Origin: Leishmania mexicana MHOM/GT/2001/U1103
Lineage: Eukaryota > Euglenozoa > Kinetoplastea > Trypanosomatida > Trypanosomatidae
NCBI RefSeq assembly: GCF_000234665.1
Contig: NC_018337.1
Coordinates: forward strand, 1 to 64,000
DNA length: 64,000 bases
Direction of reading: 5' to 3'
Below are positions 1 through 9,404 of this stretch, one piece after another. Every line of letters starts with the position of its first letter. Position 1 is the stretch's first letter. The translations under genes and the position numbers were made by a program. The notes beneath the pieces were generated by a model. The model saw only the letters and a list, made by a program, of their open reading frames with translations. It did no database searches and was not told the origin of the DNA.

Positions 1-2
1 TC

Positions 3-240
3 CCCTAACCCTAACCCTAACCCTAACCCTAACCCTAACCCTAACCCTAACCCTAACCCTAACCCTAACCCTAACCCTAACCCTAACCCTAACCCTAACC
101 CTAACCCTAACCCTAACCCTAACCCTAACCCTAACCCTAACCCTAACCCTAACCCTAACCCTAACCCTAACCCTAACCCTAACCCTAACCCTAACCCTAA
201 CCCTAACCCTAACCCTAACCCTAACCCTAACCCTAACCCT
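3..240. repeat. Telomeric CCCTAA hexamer array (chromosome end)
   Basis: About 39 uninterrupted copies of CCCTAA, with no variant units seen, run from the left edge until the sequence changes to unique DNA at 241. The G-rich strand (TTAGGG) would therefore run 5' to 3' toward the left edge, so the left edge of the window is a chromosome end. TTAGGG is the trypanosomatid telomere repeat, and in these organisms it is the main carrier of the modified base J (known of the group, not visible here). Confidence 0.98.
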
Positions 241-825
241 GTTGCTGACATGTACACACGTACACCCTAACCGCGGCATAGCAGAACACCAACATCGCCC
301 GCTTTTAGAGTTTTATGCTGCGTTTCGAGCTACGAGCGTTTTGGGCTGCAAGTAATCTTTTTTCCTGGATCGGACTCGCAGTGAAGGTTGCACACCGGGA
401 CAGAAGAGTTTCTCTTTGATCGTGGTCTTCTGGACAGAGCTTTACAGTCGCAAGGAAGTTATAAACTTTACAGAGTAGCAGAGTGCACTCGTACCGTGGC
501 AGGCAGGCAGACCGCAAAGCGCAATCATTCACAGGTTTTCCTTTTCAAGAAAGCAGGGTCCACTTCACGCACTAAAGGTATGGTTTCGCTTCACGCCAGT
601 AGCACCACAATGCATCGGTGCTATGCTGACACATTGACTTGCAGGCTTTGTCTGCTCTACTCGCCCTGTAGACTAGACGTTGTGGTCAGAATTTGTGCGC
701 GGATAGAAATGTCGACATCTGAGATGCACAGCGACAGGCACTGCGACATAAGTATAAATATAGTTCCGAAGAAGAGAAAAAATCACTTGTTTTCTGTGGA
801 GACAGTACCTTGATGACGTGAAAAT
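241..825. other. Subtelomeric telomere-associated sequence, no gene
   Basis: Unique sequence directly inside the telomere. It holds one more isolated CCCTAA unit (near 264-270) next to a TGTAC...GTACA inverted motif at about 250-263, a likely part of the conserved blocks that Leishmania carries beside telomeres. The open frames here are short, lack ATG starts or have poor codon use, so I call no gene. Confidence 0.6.
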
Positions 826-1120
826 ACCTCAGCGTTGTATGTAGGTCCACTACCCCCACTCTGTGTGGGGACGCCAGGCAGCCCCTGCTCCTGCCAATGC
901 ACAGCCACTGGTGGCGGTGACGGCGTCAGGCACCTACGACATGGGTGAGTCAGAGCGATTCACCGCTGCGGATGTCGGCGGTCAGCGCCTGGGAAGCGAG
1001 TGGGTGAGGGGCAGGGTTTGGGGTGGAGGCCGTGCTCACATGACGGGGTCGGCGCATTGCTGTACCGCGCGTGCCTACAGCTGCATCGCACCGCGCAATA
1101 GGCCTGTGTCAGCGCAAGCA
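826..1120 (+). mobile_element. SIDER-like interspersed repeat, copy 1
   Basis: This segment is almost identical to the reverse complement of 4239-4574 and 8823-9128 and to 21931-22290. The shared core starts with AGGTCCACTACCCCCACTCT and ends near GTGTCAGCGCAAGCA. The orientation given is the one that puts the A-rich side downstream. Copy 1 lacks the last ~30 bases (around GTGGGTGTTGCGCTCATG) that the other three share. The combination of size, dispersion, A-rich tail and Leishmania host suggests a short interspersed degenerate retroposon (SIDER), but I cannot confirm the family signature. Part of it translates as an 89-residue open frame, which is a shadow. Confidence 0.7.
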
Positions 1121-2927
1121 GACGGGAGATGAGGTCATGGGGCATGGGTAAATGTACACCTGAGAAAAAGGAAAACTATAGACCATAGTTACCATGGCGA
1201 TGTGGTTGGAGAGAAGGACAAAGTGTATCGCGGATCAGCTCTGAATGAACGTAATCAAGGGCTGCTCTAGTAGAAACCAACCACTGCACAAATGTAATGG
1301 TGTTCTGGATTTGGGTGAAAAAGGAATTTTGATGCTTTGTTTGGTGACGCACCGCGCCTCATCGTATGTACCTCGTGCAAAAGAGACGCTTGAAATGACG
1401 CATGACTAACTGCGGGAGTGGCGCCATATGACAAGTGTGAAGCCGGAACGACTTTCGTCACCGGCAAAAGACGTGCAAGTGGTGAAGGGAGAGCAGGGGG
1501 AGTTGAGGAAAACAGGATGCGCTAACGCAATCAGGAAGAAAGCTGCTTGGGAGCAAATGCTTTGGAGCGCAAGCAAATGTTGCATTTCGCCAGAAAAAGG
1601 CGAACACGCCGTGCATGTCAAGGGAAGCTACTCCTTGTAAGAAAACAAGACGTACTACTTTAGATGTGGCTTTCAGAACAAATAAAAGGTGGGCTACTTG
1701 TCGGGAAATATAAAAACATGCGCACCAACACGTTCATATCTACTAAGAGGCGAGCTTTCGCCTTATGAGGCAGAGTATACGACATTGTGGGCTTCCGTTC
1801 ATTTTTCGTTCGTCTTTATGTTTCACCCCCTTAGGGCATGCTGTACTATGTTGGAAAAATTCTTCAGTTTCATGTACTCCTCAGGACACACACACAAGGT
1901 GAACAGCGAGACGTGAAATGCCGTACCTCCTGACGAGCCCCTGCCGTGGTTGGTAGCCGAGGAGACGAGGTGGGGGAAAGCATTCACTAAACTTCTTAAG
2001 ACGTGAAATAGAGAAGAGTAGAAAAATATGAAAACCACCACATTTAAATGTCGTATTGCTTTTGACCTCGATTCTCATTATCAAATTCTATTCAATCATT
2101 ACCACCATTTTTTTCTCCGCCACTAGGTTTCAATACGGAAGAGAACAAAGAATCGGAGTGCGTTCACCTTTCCTTGCAGGTTCAATCCGTGCCAACCTTG
2201 CTTACATGCGGAGAAGAAACTTGGAGAAAGTAGCTCTCGTGAGGCTAAAGGGTCGCAATGGTGGCAGTCGATTCATTACTTTGTTTTGGTGGGTGGTTGG
2301 TTGCATGAGGTTCGATGTACGAGCACAAACGCTTAGAAGATATCATTCGATGTGATTGCTTTCCCTATGGAAAACGCATGTATCCTATTATTGTATCACC
2401 GATAAAACGAAAAAGAATGTGTGCGGCTTTCGTGTATTTTTCCCGAAAAGGCATTTTTTGCTGCAGTCTGAACTCCACGGCGTATCCTGCCTTCGCATTT
2501 CCCTACTAAGACCTACCCGTAGTGCGCCTGAACGAAACAACTTCTACACGACTAAAGGATGAACAGCACATGAATCTGTGCTGAGGTGTCAGCGAGCTCT
2601 TTCAGTCGTGCACTACTCACTACGAGGGTTCAGGATAACCTCTCACCCGTACCCCAACCCCTACAAGGTCAAAATCAGCATTCACACAGCCAAAAGGAAA
2701 GAGCCGTTTTTTTTTTCAGCGCGTCGGTTTTTCCATAGACTGATCAGCATACAAACGGGCCAACAGACAGTTCATTGAAAAGAACAAAAAAGAGCATAGG
2801 TATTACGGTGTGAAGAAAGCGAAAGTACACAGAGGACAAAGAATGGAGCTGTCAAGTAAAATATGCTTTACGGCGAAAAAAAAAAGGAAAAGAGTTCTGG
2901 TGCACCGTGCAGAGCACGCAGAGGAGA
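1121..2927. other. Gene-poor subtelomeric spacer, mostly 3' flank of the SDR gene
   Basis: No convincing coding region. It is less GC-rich than the genic part of the window. A 70-codon ATG frame at 1428-1640 has no recognisable features. The right part will contain the 3' UTR and polyadenylation site of the minus-strand SDR gene. The stretch at 1926-1944 resembles 11746-11760 (both contain CTGACGAGCC), possibly a decayed repeat. Confidence 0.5.
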
Positions 2928-3848
2928 CTATTCGCGTTTTCGCTCAGCCTTACCCTTGATAGACTTATGCGTCTCCAAGATTTTGTTCGACACAAAATCG
3001 GTGGGTAGTGCCCTCACGATTGCCTCCAGAACGGCGTGATTGCGGTGACCGGGAGTCTGAGGCACAGATCCCAGCTTGTCAAGCGTCTGATGCGCCATGC
3101 TGTCAGCGTTCACCATCATGAAGGTCTCACGTGGCTTGCGGGAGCTAAGACCTTGGGTCATCTTACTCACCACCATGTTTGGCGACACTGCAAGAACATC
3201 AATTCCAAAATCCTTCAATTCGTAGTAGAGACCAGAGCCAAAAGACAGGTTGAAGGCCTTCGTTCCTGCGTACGTGCACAGAAGCGGGGCAGGAGTAACG
3301 GCGGAGACGGAGCCGAGCATAAGGATGGCACCACAGCGCTTCGCCTTCATCTTCGGCACCACATACTTCGTCATGCGGACACTCGACTCACAGTTTACTT
3401 TCAGCAAGCGGAGCTCCGTCTCAAGATCTACCTCGTCGAAATAGTTGGTGTAGGTGTAGTTAACACCGACATTGTTGACGAGCACGGCAATCTGAATCTT
3501 GTCGAGCTCTGCGAACAGATCAGCGTACTGCTTAGATGTTGCCGAAGCGAAATCAAACGAAATGGCCTTGCCCTTCACGCCGAACTCCTTCAGTTCCTCC
3601 ACGACCTTTTCCAGCTTGGACATGGTACGTGCAATGACGCACACGTTGAACCCGCGACGACCAAGGTCGAGGGCCATGGCGTAGCCAATACCCTCGCTAG
3701 CGCCCGTGACAACTGCCCAGTCACCAGCGTTGCCGTAGCGCTTCTTCATGTTAAGGGATGTCAGGCAGTTGATCTTGACAAAGCTGATAACCTTGAGAAA
3801 AACCACACCCAGGGCGACAGCGCCCACAACTGAGAGAAAGCAGGTCAT
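2928..3848 (-). CDS. Membrane-bound short-chain dehydrogenase, 3-ketoacyl-CoA reductase / 17beta-HSD12-like
   Basis: A 306-residue protein. A hydrophobic N-terminal segment (about residues 4-26) is followed by a classical SDR fold: cofactor motif TGASEGIG at 48-55, NNVG at 125-128, catalytic Ser180, Tyr193 and Lys197 in the YAGTK motif. The N-terminal anchor and the YGxxGDWAVVTGASEGIG context place it with the HSD17B12/Let-767/yeast Ifa38 group. These reduce 3-ketoacyl-CoA to 3-hydroxyacyl-CoA with NADPH in the ER very-long-chain fatty acid elongation cycle; some act on steroids. The basic tail (KAERKRE) is close to, but not exactly, a dilysine ER-retrieval signal. The ATG at 3848 gives the full membrane anchor. 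It is the only minus-strand gene and is transcribed toward the telomere. Family assignment is firm; substrate is inferred. Confidence 0.9.
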   Translation of the reverse strand: MTCFLSVVGAVALGVVFLKVISFVKINCLTSLNMKKRYGNAGDWAVVTGASEGIGYAMALDLGRRGFNVCVIARTMSKLEKVVEELKEFGVKGKAISFDFASATSKQYADLFAELDKIQIAVLVNNVGVNYTYTNYFDEVDLETELRLLKVNCESSVRMTKYVVPKMKAKRCGAILMLGSVSAVTPAPLLCTYAGTKAFNLSFGSGLYYELKDFGIDVLAVSPNMVVSKMTQGLSSRKPRETFMMVNADSMAHQTLDKLGSVPQTPGHRNHAVLEAIVRALPTDFVSNKILETHKSIKGKAERKRE

Positions 3849-4135
3849 GGCAAAATGAGGGAAAAAGACTTGTCCGCTGAAAAATCAAGAAACTAAGATG
3901 GCGAGAGCGCGCCTTTTGACAGAATACGCTACATCGTCGATAATAAAAGAGGGCATGGTGTAGGTGAGGACAGAGAGTAAGAGTCGAGAGCAACGGAAAG
4001 TGTGATAAAAGAGCACGTCGTGGTCACAGACGTCACATGATAAACGTGCGCACATATGCGTTCTCAACTAGAGCAACAGTAGAATTGCATTGCATGTGGG
4101 AAGGATAGCATCGTTTTCTGTCTTTTAAGAATAAC

Positions 4136-4167
4136 TATATATATATTATATATATATATATATATAT
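4136..4167. repeat. Alternating (TA)n tract
   Basis: About 32 bases made almost wholly of alternating T and A with one small interruption. It lies inside the divergent strand-switch region, and is the only such tract I noticed in a GC-rich window. It could be an easily melted element near initiation, or simply a microsatellite. Confidence 0.85.
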
Positions 4168-4238
4168 GCCCGCAATGCACGCCTTCCGCATTAGCTGGGC
4201 TGTTGATCAACTCTTTTTTTGTTGTGTATTGGTTTTTC

Positions 4239-4574
4239 CGTGCACATCTGACCATGCAGCATGAGCACAACACCCACGTGCTTGCGCTGACACAGGCCTA
4301 TTGCACGGTGCGATGCAGCTGTAGGCACGCGCGGTACAGCAATGCGCCGACCCCGTCATGTGAGCACGGCCTCCACCCCAAACCCTGCCCCTCACCCACT
4401 CGCTTCCCAGGCGCTGACCGCCGACATCCGCAGCGGTGAATCGCTCTGACTCACCCATGTCGTAGGTGCCTGACGCCGTCACCGCCACCAGTGGCTGTGC
4501 ATTGGCAGGAGCAGGGGCTGCCTGGCGTCCCCACACAGAGTGGGGGTAGTGGACCTAGATACAACGCTGAGGTT
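4239..4574 (-). mobile_element. SIDER-like interspersed repeat, copy 2
   Basis: Reverse-strand copy of the element at 826-1120, including the same junction (CCTCAGCGTTGTAT before AGGTCCAC) and additionally the tail segment shared with copies 3 and 4. On the minus strand its end runs into an A-rich stretch (T-rich at 4210-4238 on the plus strand), as expected of a retroposon 3' tail. It sits inside the strand-switch region. Confidence 0.7.
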
Positions 4575-5402
4575 TCCTCTGTCATGACAGTGGTGCTTCA
4601 CATCCAACACGAAAAGATGGTTCACGTTACCAGTGCAAAGAGAAGCTGCGCAATACGCTCCACGTCTTTGCATTTTGAGAAGCAAAGGAGGCAGCAGTAG
4701 CAGAGCCGGAGTTGAAGCCAGGAGGTACGTTCCACCGTCCCTTGAGGCTTTCAAGGATGCCACAGATAATGTTCCGAACAAACTGAAGAATTGACTGGAT
4801 TAAGGTTCGCGTCAGGAGGATGCGAGTCGAGGGGAACAACTGTTGTGGGAACATGGGTGTGCGGGGGAGGGGGGTGAATGCGGTAAGCGGTTGACATGGG
4901 CAGTCTTAAAGGATGCAAATACGCACGAGTCGCTCTCCTACTTCCAGGCGGGCGACCAGGCCCCCGCTGGGAAAGCGATGTCTCTGCGGTGACGCCCGTT
5001 GACGGAGTCACCAAAAAAGATAACTGTGTGGTAGATGAATTATGGAAGCAATCGCTGCAGAGACACAGTCGTGGGAAGGGCAGGAGAACTAAGTACTACA
5101 CACTGGCAATCTCAATTCTTTCCTACTCGCATTCGGCAAGGCATTTGACCCAGTTTGAAACTGTGGCTCAGCGACTGGTGCCTCTGTTTGGAGGTTGACC
5201 CTCCGAAATCTACTTGGCAGTCACCGTAAAGCGGTACGTCTTGCACATGCGTGGTTCGTGGAGATGGACGTGCAGGGCCACACGTGAATTTTTTATGAAG
5301 CTCGTTATCCGATGAAAAAGACATCTTTTCACTGCTTCTTCACGTGTTGCTTGCGGCTCGTCGTCGTGCATAGTCACAGCAGGCGCGAACTTATTCTATC
5401 TG

Positions 5403-6752
5403 ATGACACTCCTATTGCTCACAGAGGTCTGCCAGTTTCACGACGGGGGGGAACGCTCCCCGCTATCAACGCGGCGACGACTTATGTTGGCTTCTCTTTC
5501 CGCTGCTGCGCGAAAAGTAGCGTTGATGGGTGAAGGGCTCACGATCGGATCAGTTTCATTTAGGAGCAGCGGAACTGAGATGAATGTCACTATCGTTAGT
5601 GATGGGCCGCCTCCTCCTGTCGGCTGGTGGTGCTACTCGGGCACTGTTACAGTTGCAGCACACAATACCCCCTTGGGTGCTTGCGGGGTGATTAGCACTC
5701 TTAAAAATGCGTGGTCAGTCTGCAGAGTAACACGCGTTGAGCTCACTAGTGACGATGAGGTCGACGCTGTGGTGCAGCGCCAAATACTAGACATACTCGG
5801 ACTTCTGCAGAACGACGTTGTCTCATTATGTCTGGGCAAACTGCACATGAAGAACGCTGACTTGGCACCTTGCCTAACATCGCTGAACTCCCTTTCCCTC
5901 AATGGCTGTGATGGAGAAATTGAGAAGTGGCTCAGCGCACTTAGCCCAGCAGCGGAGATAATTGAAATATCTGACTGCTTTTCTTTCTCAGCCGCAACGT
6001 TTCAATGTATGCTGACGACCGCAGTGCGACGTCTGGTTCTCGACAACACAAATGTGGCGGCATCATGTCTGGAGCACCTGAAATGCACGCATTCAGTGCA
6101 GACACTGAGCTTGATGGGCTGCCGCAAGATCGACGCTCTGCAAGTAAGTGCTTTCCCAGAGTTGCGACGTCTACTGCTATGCCGCACCCCCATAGCAAGT
6201 GAATCGATGGAAGGGATCGAAAAGTGTCGTCATCTTCAGATCGTGAATCTTGGAGGGTGCCAGGAGATTGTTGATGTCAACGTGTTTGGGGCCTTGAAAC
6301 AGCTTCGCGAGCTTTTCCTGCACGAAACATCTGTAACGAATGCTGGTATTGCAGGGCTTGCCGATTGCGAGCGACTCGAAAAGCTTAATTTAGGTGGCTG
6401 CATTCATGTCTCCAACATCAACCATCTCGGGCGCTTGGTAAATCTTTTGGAGTTGCATCTTTGGAGTACGAAGGTGACGAATTCAGGAATAGAGGGTCTG
6501 GCCTCGTGTTGTTCGTTAGTGGAGCTTGTCTTGGACGACTGCGTTCGAATCACAGATGTTATGCCGCTTGGCTGCTTGCAATCGATTCGATGGATCTCAC
6601 TAATTGGCACAGAGGTCGACGCCCGGGGCGTCAAGGGACTGATTCACTGTCAGAAATTAGAGACTTTGGCTCTTGGAGGAACGCGAATCGCTCATCCACC
6701 GAAGCTGTGGAGACACGAGGCGATTGTAGAATATCTTGAAAATCTTACGTGA
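5403..6752 (+). CDS. Leucine-rich repeat protein
   Basis: 449 residues from the first ATG. The N-terminal ~115 residues have no recognised domain. From there to the end are tandem leucine-rich repeats of about 23-24 residues with the pattern LxxLxLxGCxxIxD, alternating with shorter LxxLxLxxTxVTxxGI units. This cysteine-containing repeat type is common in trypanosomatid LRR proteins, including the ESAG8-like group of T. brucei. There is no signal peptide or membrane segment, so a cytosolic or nuclear protein-binding role is likely; the partner is unknown. Other in-frame ATGs near codons 28 and 42 are possible starts. It is the first gene of the rightward unit. The fold is certain; the function is not. 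Confidence 0.85.
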   Translation: MTLLLLTEVCQFHDGGERSPLSTRRRLMLASLSAAARKVALMGEGLTIGSVSFRSSGTEMNVTIVSDGPPPPVGWWCYSGTVTVAAHNTPLGACGVISTLKNAWSVCRVTRVELTSDDEVDAVVQRQILDILGLLQNDVVSLCLGKLHMKNADLAPCLTSLNSLSLNGCDGEIEKWLSALSPAAEIIEISDCFSFSAATFQCMLTTAVRRLVLDNTNVAASCLEHLKCTHSVQTLSLMGCRKIDALQVSAFPELRRLLLCRTPIASESMEGIEKCRHLQIVNLGGCQEIVDVNVFGALKQLRELFLHETSVTNAGIAGLADCERLEKLNLGGCIHVSNINHLGRLVNLLELHLWSTKVTNSGIEGLASCCSLVELVLDDCVRITDVMPLGCLQSIRWISLIGTEVDARGVKGLIHCQKLETLALGGTRIAHPPKLWRHEAIVEYLENLT

Positions 6753-7470
6753 TTGGTGCGGCCACGCGCGGAGAGGAAGGTGCCACCTTCTTCTGATTTT
6801 TGCCCCGTCACGTTTGAGGGTACCGCTTACAAGAAAGAAACACAAAAGAATGAGAAGTGAGATCGATGGTTGCTGCTAATTTCTCTCAATGAAATGTAAA
6901 ATGCGCATCTGATCCAGTGGAGTACGTTTTATGCACTAGTGAAGCAGCGGCTGGTGAACGCGCTGGGCTGCCGCTTCTTTGAAAGTGCTAAATTGGCGCC
7001 TAGAGGCTTATAGTCCGTACAACTAGGCAGGAACAGAACTCCTTACTGTGCACTTCCTCTTTTTCTCCCCTAGGAGGGCCTCGCGGAGAACCTGCTTATG
7101 AGTTTTTGTTTCTACTGAGCCCGCAAGAAAAAAAGAGAAATCTGCTCCTTGTCCTGCTGCTTCAGGCAAACCGCGTTATCCTCTCGGGTAATTGCAACCG
7201 CGAAAAAAGGCGCGTCTTCGCGGCTTTTTGTCCCCCTTTTCATGCTCGGTAGTGGGCTCCTCTTGCGCTGCTGGCTGTAACTTTGTTAATCTCAGTACTG
7301 CAGGACAGGTGGCATCAATGTGTCGAGCTTTTTGTTCCCCTTGCGCATTTATGTTTACTGGTTTGCCGCCGTTTTTTGTATTTCTTCTCGTACGTTCCCT
7401 CAAGTATCTGCTTCGGTGAACATTTTCGCAGTCTTCGTTAGAATCAGCAGAACGCGTGTTGTTTGTGAAG
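6753..7470. other. Intergenic spacer between the LRR and kinase genes
   Basis: Contains no gene that I can support. It must hold the 3' UTR and poly(A) site of the LRR gene and the trans-splice acceptor of the kinase. The pyrimidine-rich stretch at about 7361-7400 followed by AG dinucleotides at 7403-7404 and 7430-7431 is the best acceptor candidate. Confidence 0.45.
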
Positions 7471-8493
7471 ATGGGCAATTACTTTTCACTGTGTCCTGAA
7501 CCCGTCCATGGCCTCATCAGCTCATACGGTATAGGATCAATCTCAAGTACACATCCGTCTGGAGTGGCGGTGAAAGGCGAAGAATATTCCGCAGTGAAAC
7601 TGGTCGGCGAGGGCGGATACTCTTTCGTGTATGAAGGATACAACAACGCCACTGGACAACGGGTGGCGTTGAAGCGGTATGTGTTTTCAGAAACGCAACA
7701 GCAGCAGGGAGCTGTCGAAGAGATGAGCATTTACCGCGATGTCTGCCCCAACGACTATATAGTAACGTACCTCGATTCCGAAGTAGTTTATCGGCCTGGG
7801 GTACCGTTGCCAGAGATGTGGGTCGTGATGGAGTTCTGTGACGGTCCTTCCTTGCAGGAGTACATCAACAATCGACTGCGGTCCCCTCAGCCTTTCTCGG
7901 TGCGTGAGGTGTTCGAAATTGTCGACAATATTGTACATGCAATCGGCCACTTGCATTCACAATCGCCACCTGTTTCCCACTGGGACATCAAGCCGGACAA
8001 TTTCTTGTTCACCGATACAGGGCGGCTGAAGCTATGCGATTTTGGAAGCGCTACGCGGCAGTTTTATGCACCCACGTCAGCGGAAGAGATGTCTGCTGCT
8101 GAGTCAGAGTTGGGGTCAAGGATGACGCTTCTCTACCGACCGCCTGAATCACTGGACCTGTGGTCGAAGGACCGCGTTGATACCAAAGCCGACATCTGGG
8201 CACTTGGGGTCATCATTTACGTGCTGGTGTTTCGCGAAATGCCGTTTGACGCAAACCCGATGGAGGTCATGGCGGCAGTACCGAAGCGATACAAGGGCAA
8301 AACACAGGAGGGCTGCCCCGGGGAGTTTAGAGCTCTCATGGACATTGTGCGCACGAAAATGCTAACGAAAAAGCCTGCGGATCGTGCTGACATATTTGCC
8401 ATTTCTGAAGCGCTGGAAGGCATCACGCACCTGCCGCCGCTGCCGCGCCCGCGGCCCGGGTTCCAGAGTGCGCAGCGACCGCGGTTCGCTTAA
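7471..8493 (+). CDS. N-terminally acylated Ser/Thr protein kinase (NAK-like) with atypical HWD catalytic loop
   Basis: 340 residues from the ATG at 7471; a longer frame exists only with a GTG start. The start MGNYFSLC predicts N-myristoylation of Gly2 and palmitoylation of Cys8, so membrane attachment. Kinase domain: glycine loop GEGGYSFVY (about 44-52), VALK lysine near 69, catalytic loop HWDIKPDN at 170-177, DFG at 190-192 and RPPES for the APE region. Architecture and the dispersed glycine loop suggest the NAK (AAK1/GAK) group, which phosphorylates endocytic adaptors in other eukaryotes, but this is tentative. HRD is replaced by HWD (codon TGG, one C-to-T step from CGG), while Asp172, Lys174 and Asn177 are kept. 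It may thus be active but not activated through a loop phosphate. A short Pro/Arg tail follows. Confidence 0.88.
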   Translation: MGNYFSLCPEPVHGLISSYGIGSISSTHPSGVAVKGEEYSAVKLVGEGGYSFVYEGYNNATGQRVALKRYVFSETQQQQGAVEEMSIYRDVCPNDYIVTYLDSEVVYRPGVPLPEMWVVMEFCDGPSLQEYINNRLRSPQPFSVREVFEIVDNIVHAIGHLHSQSPPVSHWDIKPDNFLFTDTGRLKLCDFGSATRQFYAPTSAEEMSAAESELGSRMTLLYRPPESLDLWSKDRVDTKADIWALGVIIYVLVFREMPFDANPMEVMAAVPKRYKGKTQEGCPGEFRALMDIVRTKMLTKKPADRADIFAISEALEGITHLPPLPRPRPGFQSAQRPRFA

Positions 8494-8822
8494 GATGCCG
8501 AGATTGTGCGTAAACGTGGCAATTCCAACACCGCAGTGCGCGCCCTCCGAATTACTGTGCTGTGCGCAAAAGTTTCAAAGGGATGTCGCTACCTTGCTTG
8601 CTTTTTGATCTGCTTTTGCCCTTATCCGTGAAAGGGTAAAAATGCTCTTTTTTTGCTTGCCATGTACCTTTTCGTGGAAGTCTACTTTGACATGGTAAAT
8701 GAAAAGGTTGACTGACTTGAGCAGCAGTTGTTGATAGGGTCTGAAAAGGTGGAGTTTGAAATGCTGCGGCCCGGCTTCAACGCGTCAAGCAGATGCCACA
8801 GATTTTTTTTTTGCGTCTTCAA
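8494..8822. other. 3' flank of the kinase gene
   Basis: No gene seen. Probable 3' UTR of the kinase transcript. It ends at a run of ten T (8803-8812) that reads as the poly(A) tail of the reverse-oriented repeat copy 3. Confidence 0.5.
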
Positions 8823-9128
8823 CGTGCCCATCCGGCCATGCAGCATGAGCGCAACACCCACGTGCTTGCGCTGACACAGGCCTATTGCACGGTGCGATGC
8901 AGCTGTAGGCACGCGCGGTACAGCAATGCGCCGACCCCGTCATGTGAGCACGGCCTCCACCCCAAACCCTGCCCCTCACCCACTCGCTTCCCAGGCGCTG
9001 ACCGCCGACATCCGCAGCGGTGAATCGCTCTGACTCACCCATGTCGTAGGTGCCTGACGCCGTCACCGCCACCAGTGGCCGTGCATTGGCAGGAGCAGGG
9101 GCTGCCTGGCGTCCCCACACAGAGTGGG
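8823..9128 (-). mobile_element. SIDER-like interspersed repeat, copy 3
   Basis: Near-identical to copy 2 across its whole length, in the same reverse orientation. On the minus strand it ends in GGATGGGCACGTTGAAGACGC followed by ten A, a clear poly(A)-like tail. It starts abruptly at CCCACTCTGTG, missing the AGGTCCACTACC leader present in copies 1, 2 and 4 (5' truncation). It lies between the kinase and DnaJ genes, antisense to the transcription unit. Confidence 0.75.
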
Positions 9129-9246
9129 CACAACACGTTAGAACGCAGAAACATGGGACTCAGTGGGTTCAGCATGATTTCTTTTCGCGGCAATGCGTGC
9201 TGTGGGAGATGAAACGGATGTCGAACATAAATGTCCACGATAAATG

Positions 9247-9292
9247 TCCTTATTGGCTTCCTGTCTTTTCCTCTGTTGTTCTTGGCTTTCAG
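9247..9292 (+). promoter_or_regulatory. Probable trans-splice acceptor for the DnaJ gene
   Basis: A long pyrimidine tract ends in CTTTCAG with AG at 9291-9292, 113 bases before the ATG at 9405. This is the expected layout of a spliced-leader acceptor in Leishmania. Inferred from sequence only. Confidence 0.45.
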
Positions 9293-9404
9293 AGCTGTTA
9301 ACCGTTTGTGATCAATAGACTTCTTGAGGTCTATTTTTAGTCTTGCTTACCTCTGGTACTACCAAGGTTTGCGTGCAAGAAAAATATCCGGTACTGTTCA
9401 AAGC

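Larger units (their letters stand above)
3849..5402. promoter_or_regulatory. Divergent strand-switch region (probable Pol II initiation zone)
   Basis: Genes to the left are read leftward and all genes to the right are read rightward, so this gap separates two divergently transcribed units. In Leishmania, divergent strand-switch regions are where RNA polymerase II transcription of polycistronic units generally begins, without classical promoters. The gap contains an alternating TA tract (about 4136-4167) and SIDER-like copy 2. The right-hand part (4575-5402) holds no recognisable gene and will include the 5' leader of the LRR gene. Transcription initiation is inferred from strand arrangement only. 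Confidence 0.7.

Noticed and set aside
1..240. CRISPR array
   Set aside because: The hexamer array has no spacers; it is telomeric. No other direct-repeat/spacer arrangement was seen, as expected for a eukaryote.
388..813. 141-codon frame beside the telomere
   Set aside because: Starts at a TTG, low coding quality, lies in subtelomeric sequence.
863..1132. Repeated 89-111 residue frame starting MWGRQAAP found in several places
   Set aside because: It is the translation of the interspersed repeat (copies at 826, 4239, 8823, 21931), not a gene family.
1428..1640. 70-codon ATG frame in the subtelomere
   Set aside because: Short, no motif, poor third-position GC; chance cannot be excluded.
3036..3833. 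265-codon plus-strand frame
   Set aside because: Antisense shadow of the SDR gene; His/Arg-rich composition is typical of reverse-complement frames.
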